Shown: positions 28,261-37,144, numbered from the stretch's first letter. The stretch: 64,000 nt of DNA from Glycomyces niveus (GCF_017592475.1 NZ_JAGFNP010000008.1:1-64000), one strand, 5' to 3'. Numbers and translations are program-made. Notes: generated by a model from the sequence alone, not told the origin.

Positions 28261-28829
28261 CGGTCAAGTATGGGGGCACGCTCTGTAGCCGTCCACCCGC
28301 TATCGGCGTCCCATGTCCACGCGCCCCACGGGACCTGAACGGGCGCAACCGGAACCGCGCCGTCCAAGAGTCCCTTAAGCAGGGCCGCGACGCGGGCGGG
28401 GAAGATCAGGCCGTCCGCTTCGGCGACCTCGGCGGGCGTGAGCCACCGGGCGGCGGTGAACTCCTCCAGCTCGACCGCCTCGAGCCGGTCCCGCACCGGG
28501 TCGAAGTGCGCCACCCGCAGGAAGAAGAACGAGTCGCGGGAGTGCACCACCAGGCCGGGGCTGTCGGACCAGTCGCCCTCGGTCTCGGCCACGACCGGCC
28601 CGAGCGCGCCCGGGTCGATCCTGAGGCCCGTCTCCTCGAACACCTCGCGCGCCGCGCCCTCGGCGAGGGTCTCGCCCGCGTCGAGCCCGCCGCCGGGCGT
28701 CACGAAGTACTCCACGCCCGGGCCCATGTAGTCGCGGCTGTAGAACAGCAGCAGCCGGTCCTCCTCGTCCACGAGGAGCACCCGCGCGCACCGCCGCCTG
28801 ATCGTCACGGGGTCGGCGGCGTCGGTCAT
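28257..28829 (-). CDS. NUDIX hydrolase, first gene of the three-NUDIX operon
   Basis: This 190-residue NUDIX protein has its box at GGGLDAGETLAEGAAREVFEETGLRI. FTAARWLTPAEVAEADGLIFPARV follows, in the same position as in the two downstream copies. ATG 28829 has CATACT 6 bases upstream (leaderless-like). The 5' part reads MTDAADPVTIRRRCARVLLV. Three adjacent paralogues with overlapping ends suggest a local amplification. Substrate unknown. Confidence 0.88.
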   Translation of the reverse strand: MTDAADPVTIRRRCARVLLVDEEDRLLLFYSRDYMGPGVEYFVTPGGGLDAGETLAEGAAREVFEETGLRIDPGALGPVVAETEGDWSDSPGLVVHSRDSFFFLRVAHFDPVRDRLEAVELEEFTAARWLTPAEVAEADGLIFPARVAALLKGLLDGAVPVAPVQVPWGAWTWDADSGWTATERAPILDR

Positions 28830-28876
28830 CCGCCAAGTATGCCGCCCGCCGCTCGCGGCGGCGGGCGGCATCGGCG

Positions 28877-29431
28877 CTAGGCGACGGCGCGGTCGAGCTC
28901 CCGCTGCTCGTCTTCCGAGAGCTGGCGCTGGAGCCGCTTGGCGAGCAGGGTCGAATCGGTGATCTCGCAGATCCGGGCGATCTCCACGTCGGCGGGCGAC
29001 AGCGCGGCCAGGCCGTTCGCCACCAGCCACTTGGACACCTCGGCCCCCGAGTAGAGACTCACCCGCGGCCGCGGCACGCGCGGCTCGGGGAACTCGCCCG
29101 GACCGCGCCGACCCGTGACCCAGTGGTCCACCGCGGCGGGGGTCCGACCGGTGCGCTCGGCGATCTCCTTGAGCGAGACATAGTCCTCGGTGACACCGAG
29201 CGGCTCGACTCCGGCCTTGCGGCCTTCCCGGATCGCCGACACGACCGCCTGCAGCGCCGATGGTGCTTCCCGGTGGAAGGTCGCCCAGCCCTCGCCACCG
29301 GTCTCCGGATCGAGGTCGATCGTGGAGTCGGACCATCCGGCCTCGTACAGCGCGTCGATGACGTGCTCGCCCGCAGGTGCGGTGAAGTACAGCTCGAATG
29401 AAAAAACGGTCCCAGTCTTATGCTCGCCCAT
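28877..29431 (-). CDS. HTH protein of a HicA-linked gene pair
   Basis: The N-terminal part (residues 1-80: GTVFSFELYFTAPAGEHVIDALYEAGWSD) is the partner type seen beside HicA-like toxin genes in actinobacteria. From about residue 84 a helix-turn-helix (YVSLKEIAERTGRTPAAVDHWVTGRRG) can bind DNA. Length is 184 residues. It may act as antitoxin or autorepressor (inference from family). It starts inside the reading frame of the broken HicA-like gene upstream. Confidence 0.65.
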   Translation of the reverse strand: MGEHKTGTVFSFELYFTAPAGEHVIDALYEAGWSDSTIDLDPETGGEGWATFHREAPSALQAVVSAIREGRKAGVEPLGVTEDYVSLKEIAERTGRTPAAVDHWVTGRRGPGEFPEPRVPRPRVSLYSGAEVSKWLVANGLAALSPADVEIARICEITDSTLLAKRLQRQLSEDEQRELDRAVA

Positions 29432-29601
29432 CCGTTCGCTTCGCCGGGGCAGTACGCCCGCCCCCAGCAGTGGCCACTTGAAACGACGATCTTCCAGCCG
29501 TTCGCCTCCATGTACTCGAGTGCCGCGCGGAGGTGCTCGTTGGGATGACTCGGCATGTATGACACGCCGAGTGTCGAGAAAACCTCAGCCGTTGGTGGCA
29601 T
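29432..29601 (-). pseudogene. HicA-like toxin gene, C-terminally truncated remnant
   Basis: From ATG 29556 the frame reads MPSHPNEHLRAALEYMEANGW, then KIVVSSGHCWGRAYCP, matching the N-terminal double-stranded RNA-binding-like part of the HicA-related family. The usual Cys/SIWSTP-NHARQ tail is missing; the frame instead runs into the HTH gene in a different register. Start codons at 29556 and 29601 are possible. The partner gene begins immediately after. The pair looks like a decayed toxin-antitoxin module. Confidence 0.5.
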
Positions 29602-29684
29602 TGTCGGCCCCCTGCGCGGCCCCGGGGACGCGAAAAGGCCCGCGGCGGGGTGTCGCCGCGGGCCGGGTTCCCCGGTTTCAGGGT

Positions 29685-30101
29685 TCAGGCGGCCGCGGTC
29701 GCGGCCGGTTCCACAGGCTTGCGGTCGGCGAGGAGCTGCTTAGCGAGCCGCCCCGAAGTCTCCGCCAAGCCCATGATCATGAGCGCGTTGATCGCGTGGA
29801 AGCCGAAGATGATCTGCCCCGGCGTCGTCCCCGCGACGCTCACCAGCGCGATCAGCGACTGCAGCACGACCAGCCCGAGCACGCCCGCGGCCATGCCCAC
29901 GAGCTTCCCGCCCGCCCGCGACAGTGCCGCGAACAGGATGCCCAGCAGCGCGACCACCGCGATAAGCCGACCGTTCATGATGTGCAGCTCGAACGACTCG
30001 TCGGGCGAGCCGGAGCCGATCGCGCCGTACCCCGCCAGGAAGAACTGGAGGCCGATCAGGACGTGCAGCAGCCCGATCCACACCCGGTAGAACTTAAGCA
30101 T
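29685..30101 (-). CDS. DUF6220-like four-helix membrane protein
   Basis: This 138-residue protein has four hydrophobic segments (about 4-25, 46-66, 74-97 and 100-120) and a hydrophilic C-terminal tail. ATG 30101 is preferred over GTG 30107 because GAGGAG lies 5 bases upstream. The gene overlaps the 3' end of the upstream AhpD-like gene by 8 bases, so translation is coupled. The pairing suggests a shared role in redox or stress response, but the function is unknown. Confidence 0.7.
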   Translation of the reverse strand: MLKFYRVWIGLLHVLIGLQFFLAGYGAIGSGSPDESFELHIMNGRLIAVVALLGILFAALSRAGGKLVGMAAGVLGLVVLQSLIALVSVAGTTPGQIIFGFHAINALMIMGLAETSGRLAKQLLADRKPVEPAATAAA

Positions 30102-31095
30102 TGACACTCCTCGTCTCGATCTCGTCCTGGAGGGCGTCGACGCCCGTCATCGTTCCGTAGGCGAGCAGATGGACCACGCAGTGGTCCGAGTGCTTCTCAC
30201 CCCGCCACGCGTCCACATGCGCCTCGTTCACGGCGGCCGGCGCGAGCGCCGCCGCCACCGCGAGACGCGCCCCGAGCGCCGGCCCGGGCTCGAGCCCGTC
30301 GCCGTCCACGAGCTCCGGCAGGCCGTCCCCGACCGCGCCCTCGCTCACGCCGACCGTGCGCGCGACCGCTTCGGCCGCGTCGCCGCCGAGCAGGCCCGGA
30401 CCGGAAGAGGCGTACCCCCGCAGATGCGCGTACGCGACCCCGACCGGCGAGCCGGCCGCCCAAGCGGGCTCCCTCATCCGCAGGCCCCGCGCCCACCCGG
30501 GCCGCTCCTCGAGCAGCGCCAGACTCGTCCCCGGCTCCAGATCGGCCAAGACGGCCGCGCGCAGCGCCCGCGACGCCACCGACCGGCCCAGGCGCGTCGC
30601 CGTCACCGGATGCGGCGACTCGTTGTGCGCCAGCACCTGCACCAGCCGCGTGATGAACTCGAACACCAGCGCCGTCCCGATGAACCGCGGCGCGGCCTCG
30701 GCCGCGAACGGCCCCTCCGGGCCCGGCTCCAGCGCCCACGCCGCGAGCGGCGCCCACTCCCGCGGCGGATTCGACGCACGCAGCCCCTCGGCCAGCGCCG
30801 ACTCGCCCAGCGCGTGCAGCAGCACCGTGTGCGCGTCCGTGCAGAACCGGCAGCCGTTGCGCACCGCGATCGACGTCGCCACCACCTCCTTCGCCAGCCG
30901 CTCCTCAGGGCCGCCGACCATCAGCGACTCCCGCAGCAGCGCCCACATGGACGCCAGCAGCTCCGGTGCGGGCGAGAGCATCTGGAACGGCGCGCCCACC
31001 GCCCCCAACTCCCGCTTCGCCTGCGCGTACACCTCGGCCACCAGGCCGTCCGCCTGTCTGGCCTCGACCGGCGCCACATATCTGATCTCGGGCAT
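30094..31095 (-). CDS. Carboxymuconolactone decarboxylase / AhpD-like protein
   Basis: This 333-residue protein has the AhpD-type motif GCRFCTDAHTVLLH (Cys82, Cys85, His89), the redox-active pair of alkylhydroperoxidase D-like proteins. The family includes thiol-dependent peroxidases and decarboxylases. The length is about twice the simple family, so it has a C-terminal extension. GAGGAG precedes ATG 31095. The next gene overlaps its end. Confidence 0.82.
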   Translation of the reverse strand: MPEIRYVAPVEARQADGLVAEVYAQAKRELGAVGAPFQMLSPAPELLASMWALLRESLMVGGPEERLAKEVVATSIAVRNGCRFCTDAHTVLLHALGESALAEGLRASNPPREWAPLAAWALEPGPEGPFAAEAAPRFIGTALVFEFITRLVQVLAHNESPHPVTATRLGRSVASRALRAAVLADLEPGTSLALLEERPGWARGLRMREPAWAAGSPVGVAYAHLRGYASSGPGLLGGDAAEAVARTVGVSEGAVGDGLPELVDGDGLEPGPALGARLAVAAALAPAAVNEAHVDAWRGEKHSDHCVVHLLAYGTMTGVDALQDEIETRSVNA

Positions 31096-31312
31096 GGGGG
31101 TCCTCCTCGGTTCGCCTCGCGCCCACCGGGTTCCGGCGGCGCGCCATGCCTCCAGACTCCCCGCCGCGGCCCCGCCGCGCGTCGTCCCCGCGCCGACATT
31201 CAGGGCCGCGACGAGCGGCGCATCCGCGCCCCCGGCGTACACCCTGCGCCGTACGAACCGGCTGCACTGCGGGCCGACGCCGAGGTGACGGCCCCGCCCT
31301 AGGATTGGGGCC

Positions 31313-32482
31313 ATGCCAGTCCCCGCCGGAAACCGCCTCTCGGGAACGCGCCTCGACCTGGTCGTGGCCGCGGTCCTCCTCGCCGACACGCTCACCTCGG
31401 GCGTCGCGAAAGCCGTCGGCGACGGCCTGGCCTGGTACGGCTGGCCCCTCCTCGCCGTCGGCCCCCTCGTGTTCCCGCTGTGGCGGCGCTACCCCCGCGC
31501 GGTCATGCTCGTCACCGTCGCCGCGCTCGTCGCCTCCGGCCACCTCGGCGTCGGTCCCCTCGCCGCCGTCCCGGCGCTGGTCGCGATCGCCGTCGCCATG
31601 TACCGCGGCCACCGGCGGCTCACCGTCAGCCTCGTCCTGCTCGTCTCCGCGGTCACCATGCTCGGGAACTGGAGCTCCGCCGGGTTCCACTTCACCGGGG
31701 ACGTCCTAGAGCAATCCATGCTCGTCATCGGCTGGCTCCACGTCGCCCTCATCTCCGGCGAGTCCCGCCGCCAGCGCGACGCGTACATGGCCGAAGCCGA
31801 GCACACCCGCGAGGAGGCGGTCAAGCGCAAGGCCGCCGACGAACGCGTCCGCATCGCCCGCGAACTGCACGACTCCCTCACCCACTCCATCTCCGTCATC
31901 CGCGTCCAGGCCGGCGTCGCCCTCCACCTCGCCCGCAAACGCGGCGAGGAGCCCCCGCCCGCACTCGTCGCCGTCGAAGAGGCCGCGAAGGACGCCACCC
32001 GCGAACTGCGCGAGACCCTCACGATGCTCCGCGACGACGAAGGCCACCGCCTCTCCCGCGTCAAGCCCCTCGCCGACCGCTACCGGGGCCTCGGCTTCAC
32101 CATCGACGTCGAATGCGAAGTGGACGAGACCGCCGTCCTCGACGAGGAGATCGACCACGCCGCCTACCGGATCGTCCAGGAGGCCCTGACGAACGCCGTC
32201 CGCCACTCCGCGGGCGACCGCGTCAGGGTGCGCGTGCACCGCGGCGAAGACGCCCTCGTCGTCGAAGTCGCCGACAACGGCCGCACCCGCACCGTCGCGC
32301 CCGGCCGCGGCCTCACCGGCATGCGCGAACGCGTCGACGCCCTCGGCGGCACCCTCGACATCGGCCCCGGCGACTACGGCTTCACCGTCACCGCGACGCT
32401 CCCGTTCCCCGAACCCGCCGTACCGAGCGGCGCCGTCCCCGCCCAGGCCGCCCCCGCCCCCGACACCAGGAGCACGCGATGA
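31313..32482 (+). CDS. NarL-type sensor histidine kinase
   Basis: This 389-residue membrane kinase has about four N-terminal transmembrane segments (residues 15-145). The dimerisation and phosphoacceptor motif is RIARELHDSLTHSISVIRVQ with His186. The ATPase N box is AAYRIVQEALTNAVRHS and the G box includes VADNGRTRTVAPGRGLTGMRERV. ATG 31313 has TAGGAT ending 7 bases upstream, so a leaderless mRNA is likely. It overlaps the response regulator gene as ATGA. Confidence 0.93.
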   Translation: MPVPAGNRLSGTRLDLVVAAVLLADTLTSGVAKAVGDGLAWYGWPLLAVGPLVFPLWRRYPRAVMLVTVAALVASGHLGVGPLAAVPALVAIAVAMYRGHRRLTVSLVLLVSAVTMLGNWSSAGFHFTGDVLEQSMLVIGWLHVALISGESRRQRDAYMAEAEHTREEAVKRKAADERVRIARELHDSLTHSISVIRVQAGVALHLARKRGEEPPPALVAVEEAAKDATRELRETLTMLRDDEGHRLSRVKPLADRYRGLGFTIDVECEVDETAVLDEEIDHAAYRIVQEALTNAVRHSAGDRVRVRVHRGEDALVVEVADNGRTRTVAPGRGLTGMRERVDALGGTLDIGPGDYGFTVTATLPFPEPAVPSGAVPAQAAPAPDTRSTR

Positions 32483-33141
32483 TCCGGGTCCTCCTCGCCG
32501 ACGACCAGCCCCTCATGCGCGGCGGCTTCCGCGCCCTCATCGACGCCGAAGACGACATGACCGTCGTCGCCGAAGCCGCCGACGGCCCCACCGCCGCCCG
32601 CCTCGCCGGCGAATACCGGCCCGACGTCGCCCTCCTCGACGTCGAGATGCCCGGCGGCGACGGCATCAGCGCCGTCCGCGCCATCGCCGCCGACGAAAGA
32701 CTCGCCGACCTCCGCGTCGTCATGCTCACCAACTACTCCTTCGACGCCTACGTCTTCGACGCCCTCCGCGCCGGCGCCGCCGGCTACCTCGTGAAAGACA
32801 CCGAACCCGAAGAACTCCTCCGCTGCGTCCGCGCCGCCGCCGCCGGCGAGACCCTCCTCTCCCCGCAGATCGCCGCGAAACTCGTCGCCGAATACGTCGC
32901 CCACCCGCCCTCGCGCCTCGCCGGCCAGGTCGACGGCCTCACCACCCGCGAGACCGAGATCGTCGCCCTCGTCGCCCGCGGCCTCACCAACAGCGAGATC
33001 GCTGAACGCCTCTTCATCAGCCCCGCCACCGCCAAGACCCACGTCCACCGCGCCATGATGAAACTCGCCGTACGCGACCGCGCCGGCCTCGTCGTCTTCG
33101 CCTACGAATCGGGCCTCGTCCAGCCCAAAGGGGCCGCCTAG
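32479..33141 (+). CDS. NarL/LuxR-family response regulator
   Basis: This 220-residue two-domain protein has a receiver with Asp54 (LLDVEMPGGDG) and Lys in LVKDTEPEELL. A LuxR helix-turn-helix (LTTRETEIVALVARGLTNSEIAERLFIS) follows. It is the cognate partner of the kinase that overlaps its start by 4 bases (ATGA). Targets are unknown. Its stop is adjacent to the stop of the convergent YihY-type gene. Confidence 0.94.
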   Translation: MIRVLLADDQPLMRGGFRALIDAEDDMTVVAEAADGPTAARLAGEYRPDVALLDVEMPGGDGISAVRAIAADERLADLRVVMLTNYSFDAYVFDALRAGAAGYLVKDTEPEELLRCVRAAAAGETLLSPQIAAKLVAEYVAHPPSRLAGQVDGLTTRETEIVALVARGLTNSEIAERLFISPATAKTHVHRAMMKLAVRDRAGLVVFAYESGLVQPKGAA

Positions 33142-34005
33142 CTACTCGGCGGCGCTCGGCTCCCCCGCCTCGCCCGCCGCCGTCCCCGCCGTGTCCGACT
33201 CCGGGTCCTCCACCGCGTTGAACTCCGCACCGAACAGCAAGGCCGCGTTCGTGATCCACAGCCACACCAGGAACACGATCACCCCGCCCAGCGCCCCGTA
33301 CGTCTTGTCGTAGCTCCCGAAGTTCGCCGCGTACAGCCCGAACAGCACGGACGCCGCGATCCACAGCACCACCGCGAGCGCCGCGCCCGGCGCGCGCTGG
33401 CGGAACCGGGAGCGCTTGGCGGGGGCGAGCCAGTACAGCAGGGTCACGATCACGATGACCAGGATGATCACGATCGGCCATTTCACCCAGCTCCACACGG
33501 CGACCGCGCCGCCGCCCGCGTTGACGGCCTCGCCGATCGCGCGCGCGACCGACCCACCGGTGGCGGCGACGAGCCCGCACACGGCGGTCAGCGCGCCGAC
33601 GACGAGGGTGAGCACGACCCGGACGATGAGGACGGTCCACCATTTGCGGGTCTCGCCGGTCCCGTTGACCGCGTTGAGGGCACGCGAGAACGCGGCGACG
33701 TAGTTCGAGGCGGCCCACAGGGCCGCGAGGAGGCCGAATATCGCGAGGACGCCCGCGGCGGCGGGGTTCATCTGGAGGCGCGCGACGGCGTCTTCGATGA
33801 TGTCGAGGCTCGCGCCGGGCGCGAGGGAGGCGATGCCGTCGAGGAGCGCGGCGGTCGCGTCCTCGTCGAGCAGGCCGATGACGCTGGCGCCCACGAGGAT
33901 CGCGGGGAACAGCGACATGACGGAGTAGTAGGTGAGGGCTGCGGCGGTGTCGCCGCGGCTGCCGCCTCCGTACCGTTTGGCGGCGTTCCAGAGTCGGGCG
34001 AACAT
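33142..34005 (-). CDS. YihY/BrkB-family membrane protein
   Basis: This 287-residue protein has six transmembrane segments and the conserved start GGSRGDTAAALTYYSVMSLFPAIL. Further segments are LWAASNYVAAFSRALNAV and GSYDKTYGALGGVIVFLVWLW, all typical. The former name ribonuclease BN is a misassignment. The C-terminal tail is Glu/Ala rich. Convergent with the response regulator; the stops are directly adjacent. Confidence 0.93.
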   Translation of the reverse strand: MFARLWNAAKRYGGGSRGDTAAALTYYSVMSLFPAILVGASVIGLLDEDATAALLDGIASLAPGASLDIIEDAVARLQMNPAAAGVLAIFGLLAALWAASNYVAAFSRALNAVNGTGETRKWWTVLIVRVVLTLVVGALTAVCGLVAATGGSVARAIGEAVNAGGGAVAVWSWVKWPIVIILVIVIVTLLYWLAPAKRSRFRQRAPGAALAVVLWIAASVLFGLYAANFGSYDKTYGALGGVIVFLVWLWITNAALLFGAEFNAVEDPESDTAGTAAGEAGEPSAAE

Positions 34006-34060
34006 GACTTCACCGTGCCAGGCTCCGCGCCGGGGCGGGCCGGTTCGGGAGAAACCGGCA

Positions 34061-34492
34061 CTAGGAGCCGAACCGGTCGGACTCGCGGGAGCGGGTGCGG
34101 GTGGCGAGCGCCCACACCGCGAACACGTCCATCGCGATCACCACGGAGGTCCACAGTGGGTACTGCGGTGCGAGGAGGACCTGGTTGACCGCGCAGGCCC
34201 CGGCGATCACGAGGGCGGGCACCGGGTGCGCGCCCCAGTGCGCGAGGCGGCGCGCCATGCCGAGCTGGCCGAGCCCGATCACGAAGGCCGCGAAGCCGAT
34301 CGCGAGGTTGACCCAGCCCCAGCCGGTGTTGTCGCCCCGGTACCAGTAGCCGCCGCCGGTGAAGACGAACGCGTCGCCGCCCGCGATCGCGAACCCGATG
34401 CCGATCTGCCACGCGCCCATGGCCAGGAGAAGGACGCCCGCGAGCGCGGAGCCGCCCGCGCTGCGGCGTGGCGGCCAGTCCTCTCGAGTCAT
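34061..34492 (-). CDS. Four-helix membrane protein of unknown function
   Basis: This 143-residue protein has four hydrophobic helices (about 15-38, 60-80, 90-108 and 112-130). Short charged ends flank them, and GGYWYRGDNTGWGWVNL forms the loop between the first and second helix. No family recognised with certainty. It lies upstream of the YihY-type gene on the same strand (gap ~55 bases), perhaps in the same transcript. Confidence 0.7.
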   Translation of the reverse strand: MTREDWPPRRSAGGSALAGVLLLAMGAWQIGIGFAIAGGDAFVFTGGGYWYRGDNTGWGWVNLAIGFAAFVIGLGQLGMARRLAHWGAHPVPALVIAGACAVNQVLLAPQYPLWTSVVIAMDVFAVWALATRTRSRESDRFGS

Positions 34493-34591
34493 GCGGTCCC
34501 CCGGGGCGCCGGTCGGCGCCGGAAGCGCCGCTTGCGCACACAGCTTAGGCGACGGGGCGCGCCGGGCGCGGCTTCCACGCTCACGGCGGCG

Positions 34592-35182
34592 CTAGTCGGC
34601 TGTGCGGTCGTCCAAGCGGCGCAGCCAGTTCCCGAGGAGGGCGCTGCCGTCCTCGGTGAGGATCGACTCGGGGTGGAACTGGACGCCCTCGACGTCGAGG
34701 GTGCGGTGCCGCAGGCCCATGACGGTGCCGTCGTCGCTGGTCGCGGTCACGACGAGGGGGTCGCGGACGGTCGCGGGCTCGACGGCGAGGGAGTGGTAGC
34801 GGGTGGCGGTGAACGGGTTCGCGAGCCCGGCGAAGACGCCTTCGCCGTCGTGGCGGATCGGCGAGGTCTCGCCGTGCCGCAGCTCGGCCGCGCGCGTCAC
34901 CTCTGCGCCCCAGTGCTCGGCGATCACCTGGTGCCCCAGGCACACGCCGAGGACGGGCACGTCGCCGGCGAACCGGTCGAGCAGGTCGTGGCCGAGCCGG
35001 GCCTCGTCGGGCCGCCCGGGCCCGGGGGAGAGGAGCACGCCGATCGGGCGCAGCTCGACGGCTTCGTCCACATCGGTCCGGTCGGAGCGGCGCACCTCCA
35101 CGCGGGCGCCGAGCGCCCGCAGGTAGGAGACGATGGTGTGGACGAACGAGTCGCGGAAGTCGACGACCAGCACGCTACCCAT
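34592..35182 (-). CDS. pabA: Glutamine amidotransferase, TrpG/PabA type
   Basis: This 196-residue class I glutamine amidotransferase provides NH3 for anthranilate or p-aminobenzoate synthesis. The catalytic triad is Cys81 (GVCLGHQV), His170 and Glu172 (GVQFHPESI). TrpG and PabA cannot be separated by sequence here. In many actinobacteria this gene lies between the class E sortase block and the pknB cluster; here pknB and its partners are absent downstream. Confidence 0.9.
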   Translation of the reverse strand: MGSVLVVDFRDSFVHTIVSYLRALGARVEVRRSDRTDVDEAVELRPIGVLLSPGPGRPDEARLGHDLLDRFAGDVPVLGVCLGHQVIAEHWGAEVTRAAELRHGETSPIRHDGEGVFAGLANPFTATRYHSLAVEPATVRDPLVVTATSDDGTVMGLRHRTLDVEGVQFHPESILTEDGSALLGNWLRRLDDRTAD

Positions 35183-35224
35183 CGGTATGTTCCATCATCG
35201 CCCCCACCAGTGCGTTCGTAGTGT

Positions 35225-35512
35225 CTACTCCCCGTCCGGGGACTCCGCGGTCTGCCAGTCCTCGGGGTCGAAGCCGGTGCCCTGGCAGTTCACGCCGGGC
35301 ACGCACGTCTCGTCCTCTTCGGGAGCGCCGCTCTCGCCGCCGCCCTCTTCGTTGACGACGCCCGAGTCCACGTTGCTCCACGGCATCATCGGCCGCACCG
35401 TCGGGAACACCACGTACCACAGCAGCGCGACGACGCCCAGCGTCAATGCGACCGAGCCGATCAGTTTACCCGCCAGGCCGCCGGGGAGCTTGCGCCAGAT
35501 CCACGAGTACAC
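35225..35512 (-). CDS. Small single-pass membrane protein of the sortase-pabA block
   Basis: This 95-residue protein has one transmembrane segment (about 13-33: GLAGKLIGSVALTLGVVALL). An acidic, Cys-containing C-terminal part (DETCVPGVNCQGTGFDPEDW) is probably extracellular. GTG 35512 starts two bases after the stop of the sortase gene. A small membrane gene at this position is common in the actinobacterial srtE-pabA block. Its function is unknown. Confidence 0.75.
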   Translation of the reverse strand: MYSWIWRKLPGGLAGKLIGSVALTLGVVALLWYVVFPTVRPMMPWSNVDSGVVNEEGGGESGAPEEDETCVPGVNCQGTGFDPEDWQTAESPDGE

Positions 35513-35514
35513 GT

Positions 35515-36570
35515 CTAGGCCTCCGCGTCGATCGCCGCGTCGGGCAGGTCGCCCGCGGGGTCGCGCTCGATCGTGTCCACCAGCTGGCTGTAGACGACGT
35601 AGCGCTCGTAATTGTCCCACCTGGGGTGGCAGGTGAACAGGGTCAGCCAGTAGTCCTCGTCGCCGGGCTCGACGCCGGGCTCGCCGGGGACGGGGGCGGT
35701 GATGTCGATCTGGGTCTCGTTGACGACCTCGTGCTCCTGCACCTCGTAGATGTAGAAGTTCTCCTTGGTCTCGATGACGACCTTGTCGCCGGGCTCGAGG
35801 GAGCGGATCTCGGAGAAGATCGCGGGCACGTTGTGGCCGGCGAGGGTGAAGTTGCCCTGCTCGCCGGGGTAGGCGCCGTCGAGGTAGCGGCCGGGCGCGT
35901 ATTCGATGTCGGCCGGCTCGGTGCCCTCGACGAGGGTCCACGACTCGGCCCGGATGTCGGGCGCCCACATGCGCGCGAACGCGTCGCCGAGTTCGGGGAC
36001 GGGCGCGCCGTCGACGCCCTCCTCTTCTACCGTGCCGTCCCAGATCGTGTCGAGGTCGCCCGAGAGGGTCTCCTGCTCGTTGTTGATCTGCTCGGAGACG
36101 CCGAAGACCTCGTACCCGGCGTAGAGGAGGACGATCGCGCCGAGGGTGATGAGGGTTTCGCCGAGGCCGCGCACGGTGGTGCGCAGGCCGCCGTCGCTGC
36201 GGTGGCGCTTGACCGACCGCTTCTTGCGGGCCTCCGAGTCGGCGCCGGGCGGCGCGGGCGTCTCTGCGGCGGGGATGACCGGGAGGATCGCGGTCCCGTC
36301 GGGTTCGGGCACGAGGGACTTCTTGGCGAGCCCGGGCGGGCGGAGCGCGGTGGTCCGGTCGGGGTCGGCGGCGGCCGGGGCGGGGGCGGCGTTCGGCACG
36401 GGGACGCTGGCGCGGCCCGGGGTGGGCGAGGGGGGTCGCCCCATCGGGCCCGGCGAGGGCCGCCGGGGCGGCAGAGGCTCGTTCGCGAAGGGGGACCAGT
36501 CCTGATCGCTCACCTGGAACTTCGCCTCCATAGTGCCGGTGTTCTCTTCGTAGGGGGATCTCGTAACCAT
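35515..36570 (-). CDS. srtE: Class E sortase
   Basis: This 351-residue sortase cleaves a sorting signal (LAxTG in this class) and joins surface proteins to the cell wall. A Pro-rich cytosolic N-terminal half precedes a transmembrane segment (~150-170). The catalytic domain has GNFTLAGHN with the catalytic His, and LTLFTCHPRWDNYER with Cys314 and the catalytic Arg. ATG 36570 has TAGGAT 13 bases upstream. It is divergent from crgA and coupled to the small membrane gene. Confidence 0.92.
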   Translation of the reverse strand: MVTRSPYEENTGTMEAKFQVSDQDWSPFANEPLPPRRPSPGPMGRPPSPTPGRASVPVPNAAPAPAAADPDRTTALRPPGLAKKSLVPEPDGTAILPVIPAAETPAPPGADSEARKKRSVKRHRSDGGLRTTVRGLGETLITLGAIVLLYAGYEVFGVSEQINNEQETLSGDLDTIWDGTVEEEGVDGAPVPELGDAFARMWAPDIRAESWTLVEGTEPADIEYAPGRYLDGAYPGEQGNFTLAGHNVPAIFSEIRSLEPGDKVVIETKENFYIYEVQEHEVVNETQIDITAPVPGEPGVEPGDEDYWLTLFTCHPRWDNYERYVVYSQLVDTIERDPAGDLPDAAIDAEA

Positions 36571-36799
36571 AACGCGCGAGGCAATCCTAGGGTTGTTCCG
36601 CGAACCCGAATATCAACCGAACGGGCAGGGGTGCGCGGGCCCGGCGCGATCGCGTCGGGACCGGGCGCGACCGCGTCCACCAGGGACGCTTCGGCAGCTC
36701 ACCCGCGCGGGTGTGAGCTACGCGATGCCGCGCGGACGGCGCGTCACCGGCGGACGGTACCCTGGACGCCGGACATGTCCCTCAGTTGGAGAGTCGTCG

Positions 36800-37063
36800 A
36801 TGCCGAAGTCACGTGTGCGCAAGAAGAAGGTCTACTCAAGCTCCGGCGCGAGTACGAGTTCGACCTCGGGCGAGAGCTACGAGCCGAGCCCGATGTGGGT
36901 GCCGATCACCGCCGTCGCCCTCATCGTGATCGGCATCGGCTGGCTGACCCTGTTCTACCTCTCGGGCATGGAGTTCCCCGTGGCCGCCTGGGGTTACTGG
37001 AACCTCGCGGTCGGCTTCTCCTGCATGGTCGCGGCCCTCCTCGTCCTCTCGAAGTGGCGCTGA
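36800..37063 (+). CDS. crgA: Cell division protein CrgA
   Basis: This 87-residue protein has a basic N-terminus MPKSRVRKKKVY and two transmembrane helices (about 33-53 and 65-82). The conserved end SPMWVPITAVALIVIGIGWLT… with the closing CMVAALLVLSKWR matches the family. CrgA coordinates FtsZ, FtsQ and FtsI at the septum in actinobacteria and is found beside the sortase block near the replication origin. TTGGAGAG lies 6 bases upstream of the ATG. Confidence 0.93.
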   Translation: MPKSRVRKKKVYSSSGASTSSTSGESYEPSPMWVPITAVALIVIGIGWLTLFYLSGMEFPVAAWGYWNLAVGFSCMVAALLVLSKWR

Positions 37064-37112
37064 CCCCGGCGCACGCGAAGACCCCTCGCGACTTGTTCTA
37101 AACCAAAGTGTC

Positions 37113-37144
37113 GGACCCCTGGCGTACTGTTGTGCCAGGGGTCC
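37113..37144 (+). terminator. Terminator hairpin after crgA
   Basis: GGACCCCTGGC (37113-37123) pairs with GCCAGGGGTCC (37134-37144), 11 bp. A second small hairpin TCAGGA-TATT-TCCTGA lies at 37161-37176, next to the end of the convergent thiolase gene. Confidence 0.75.
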
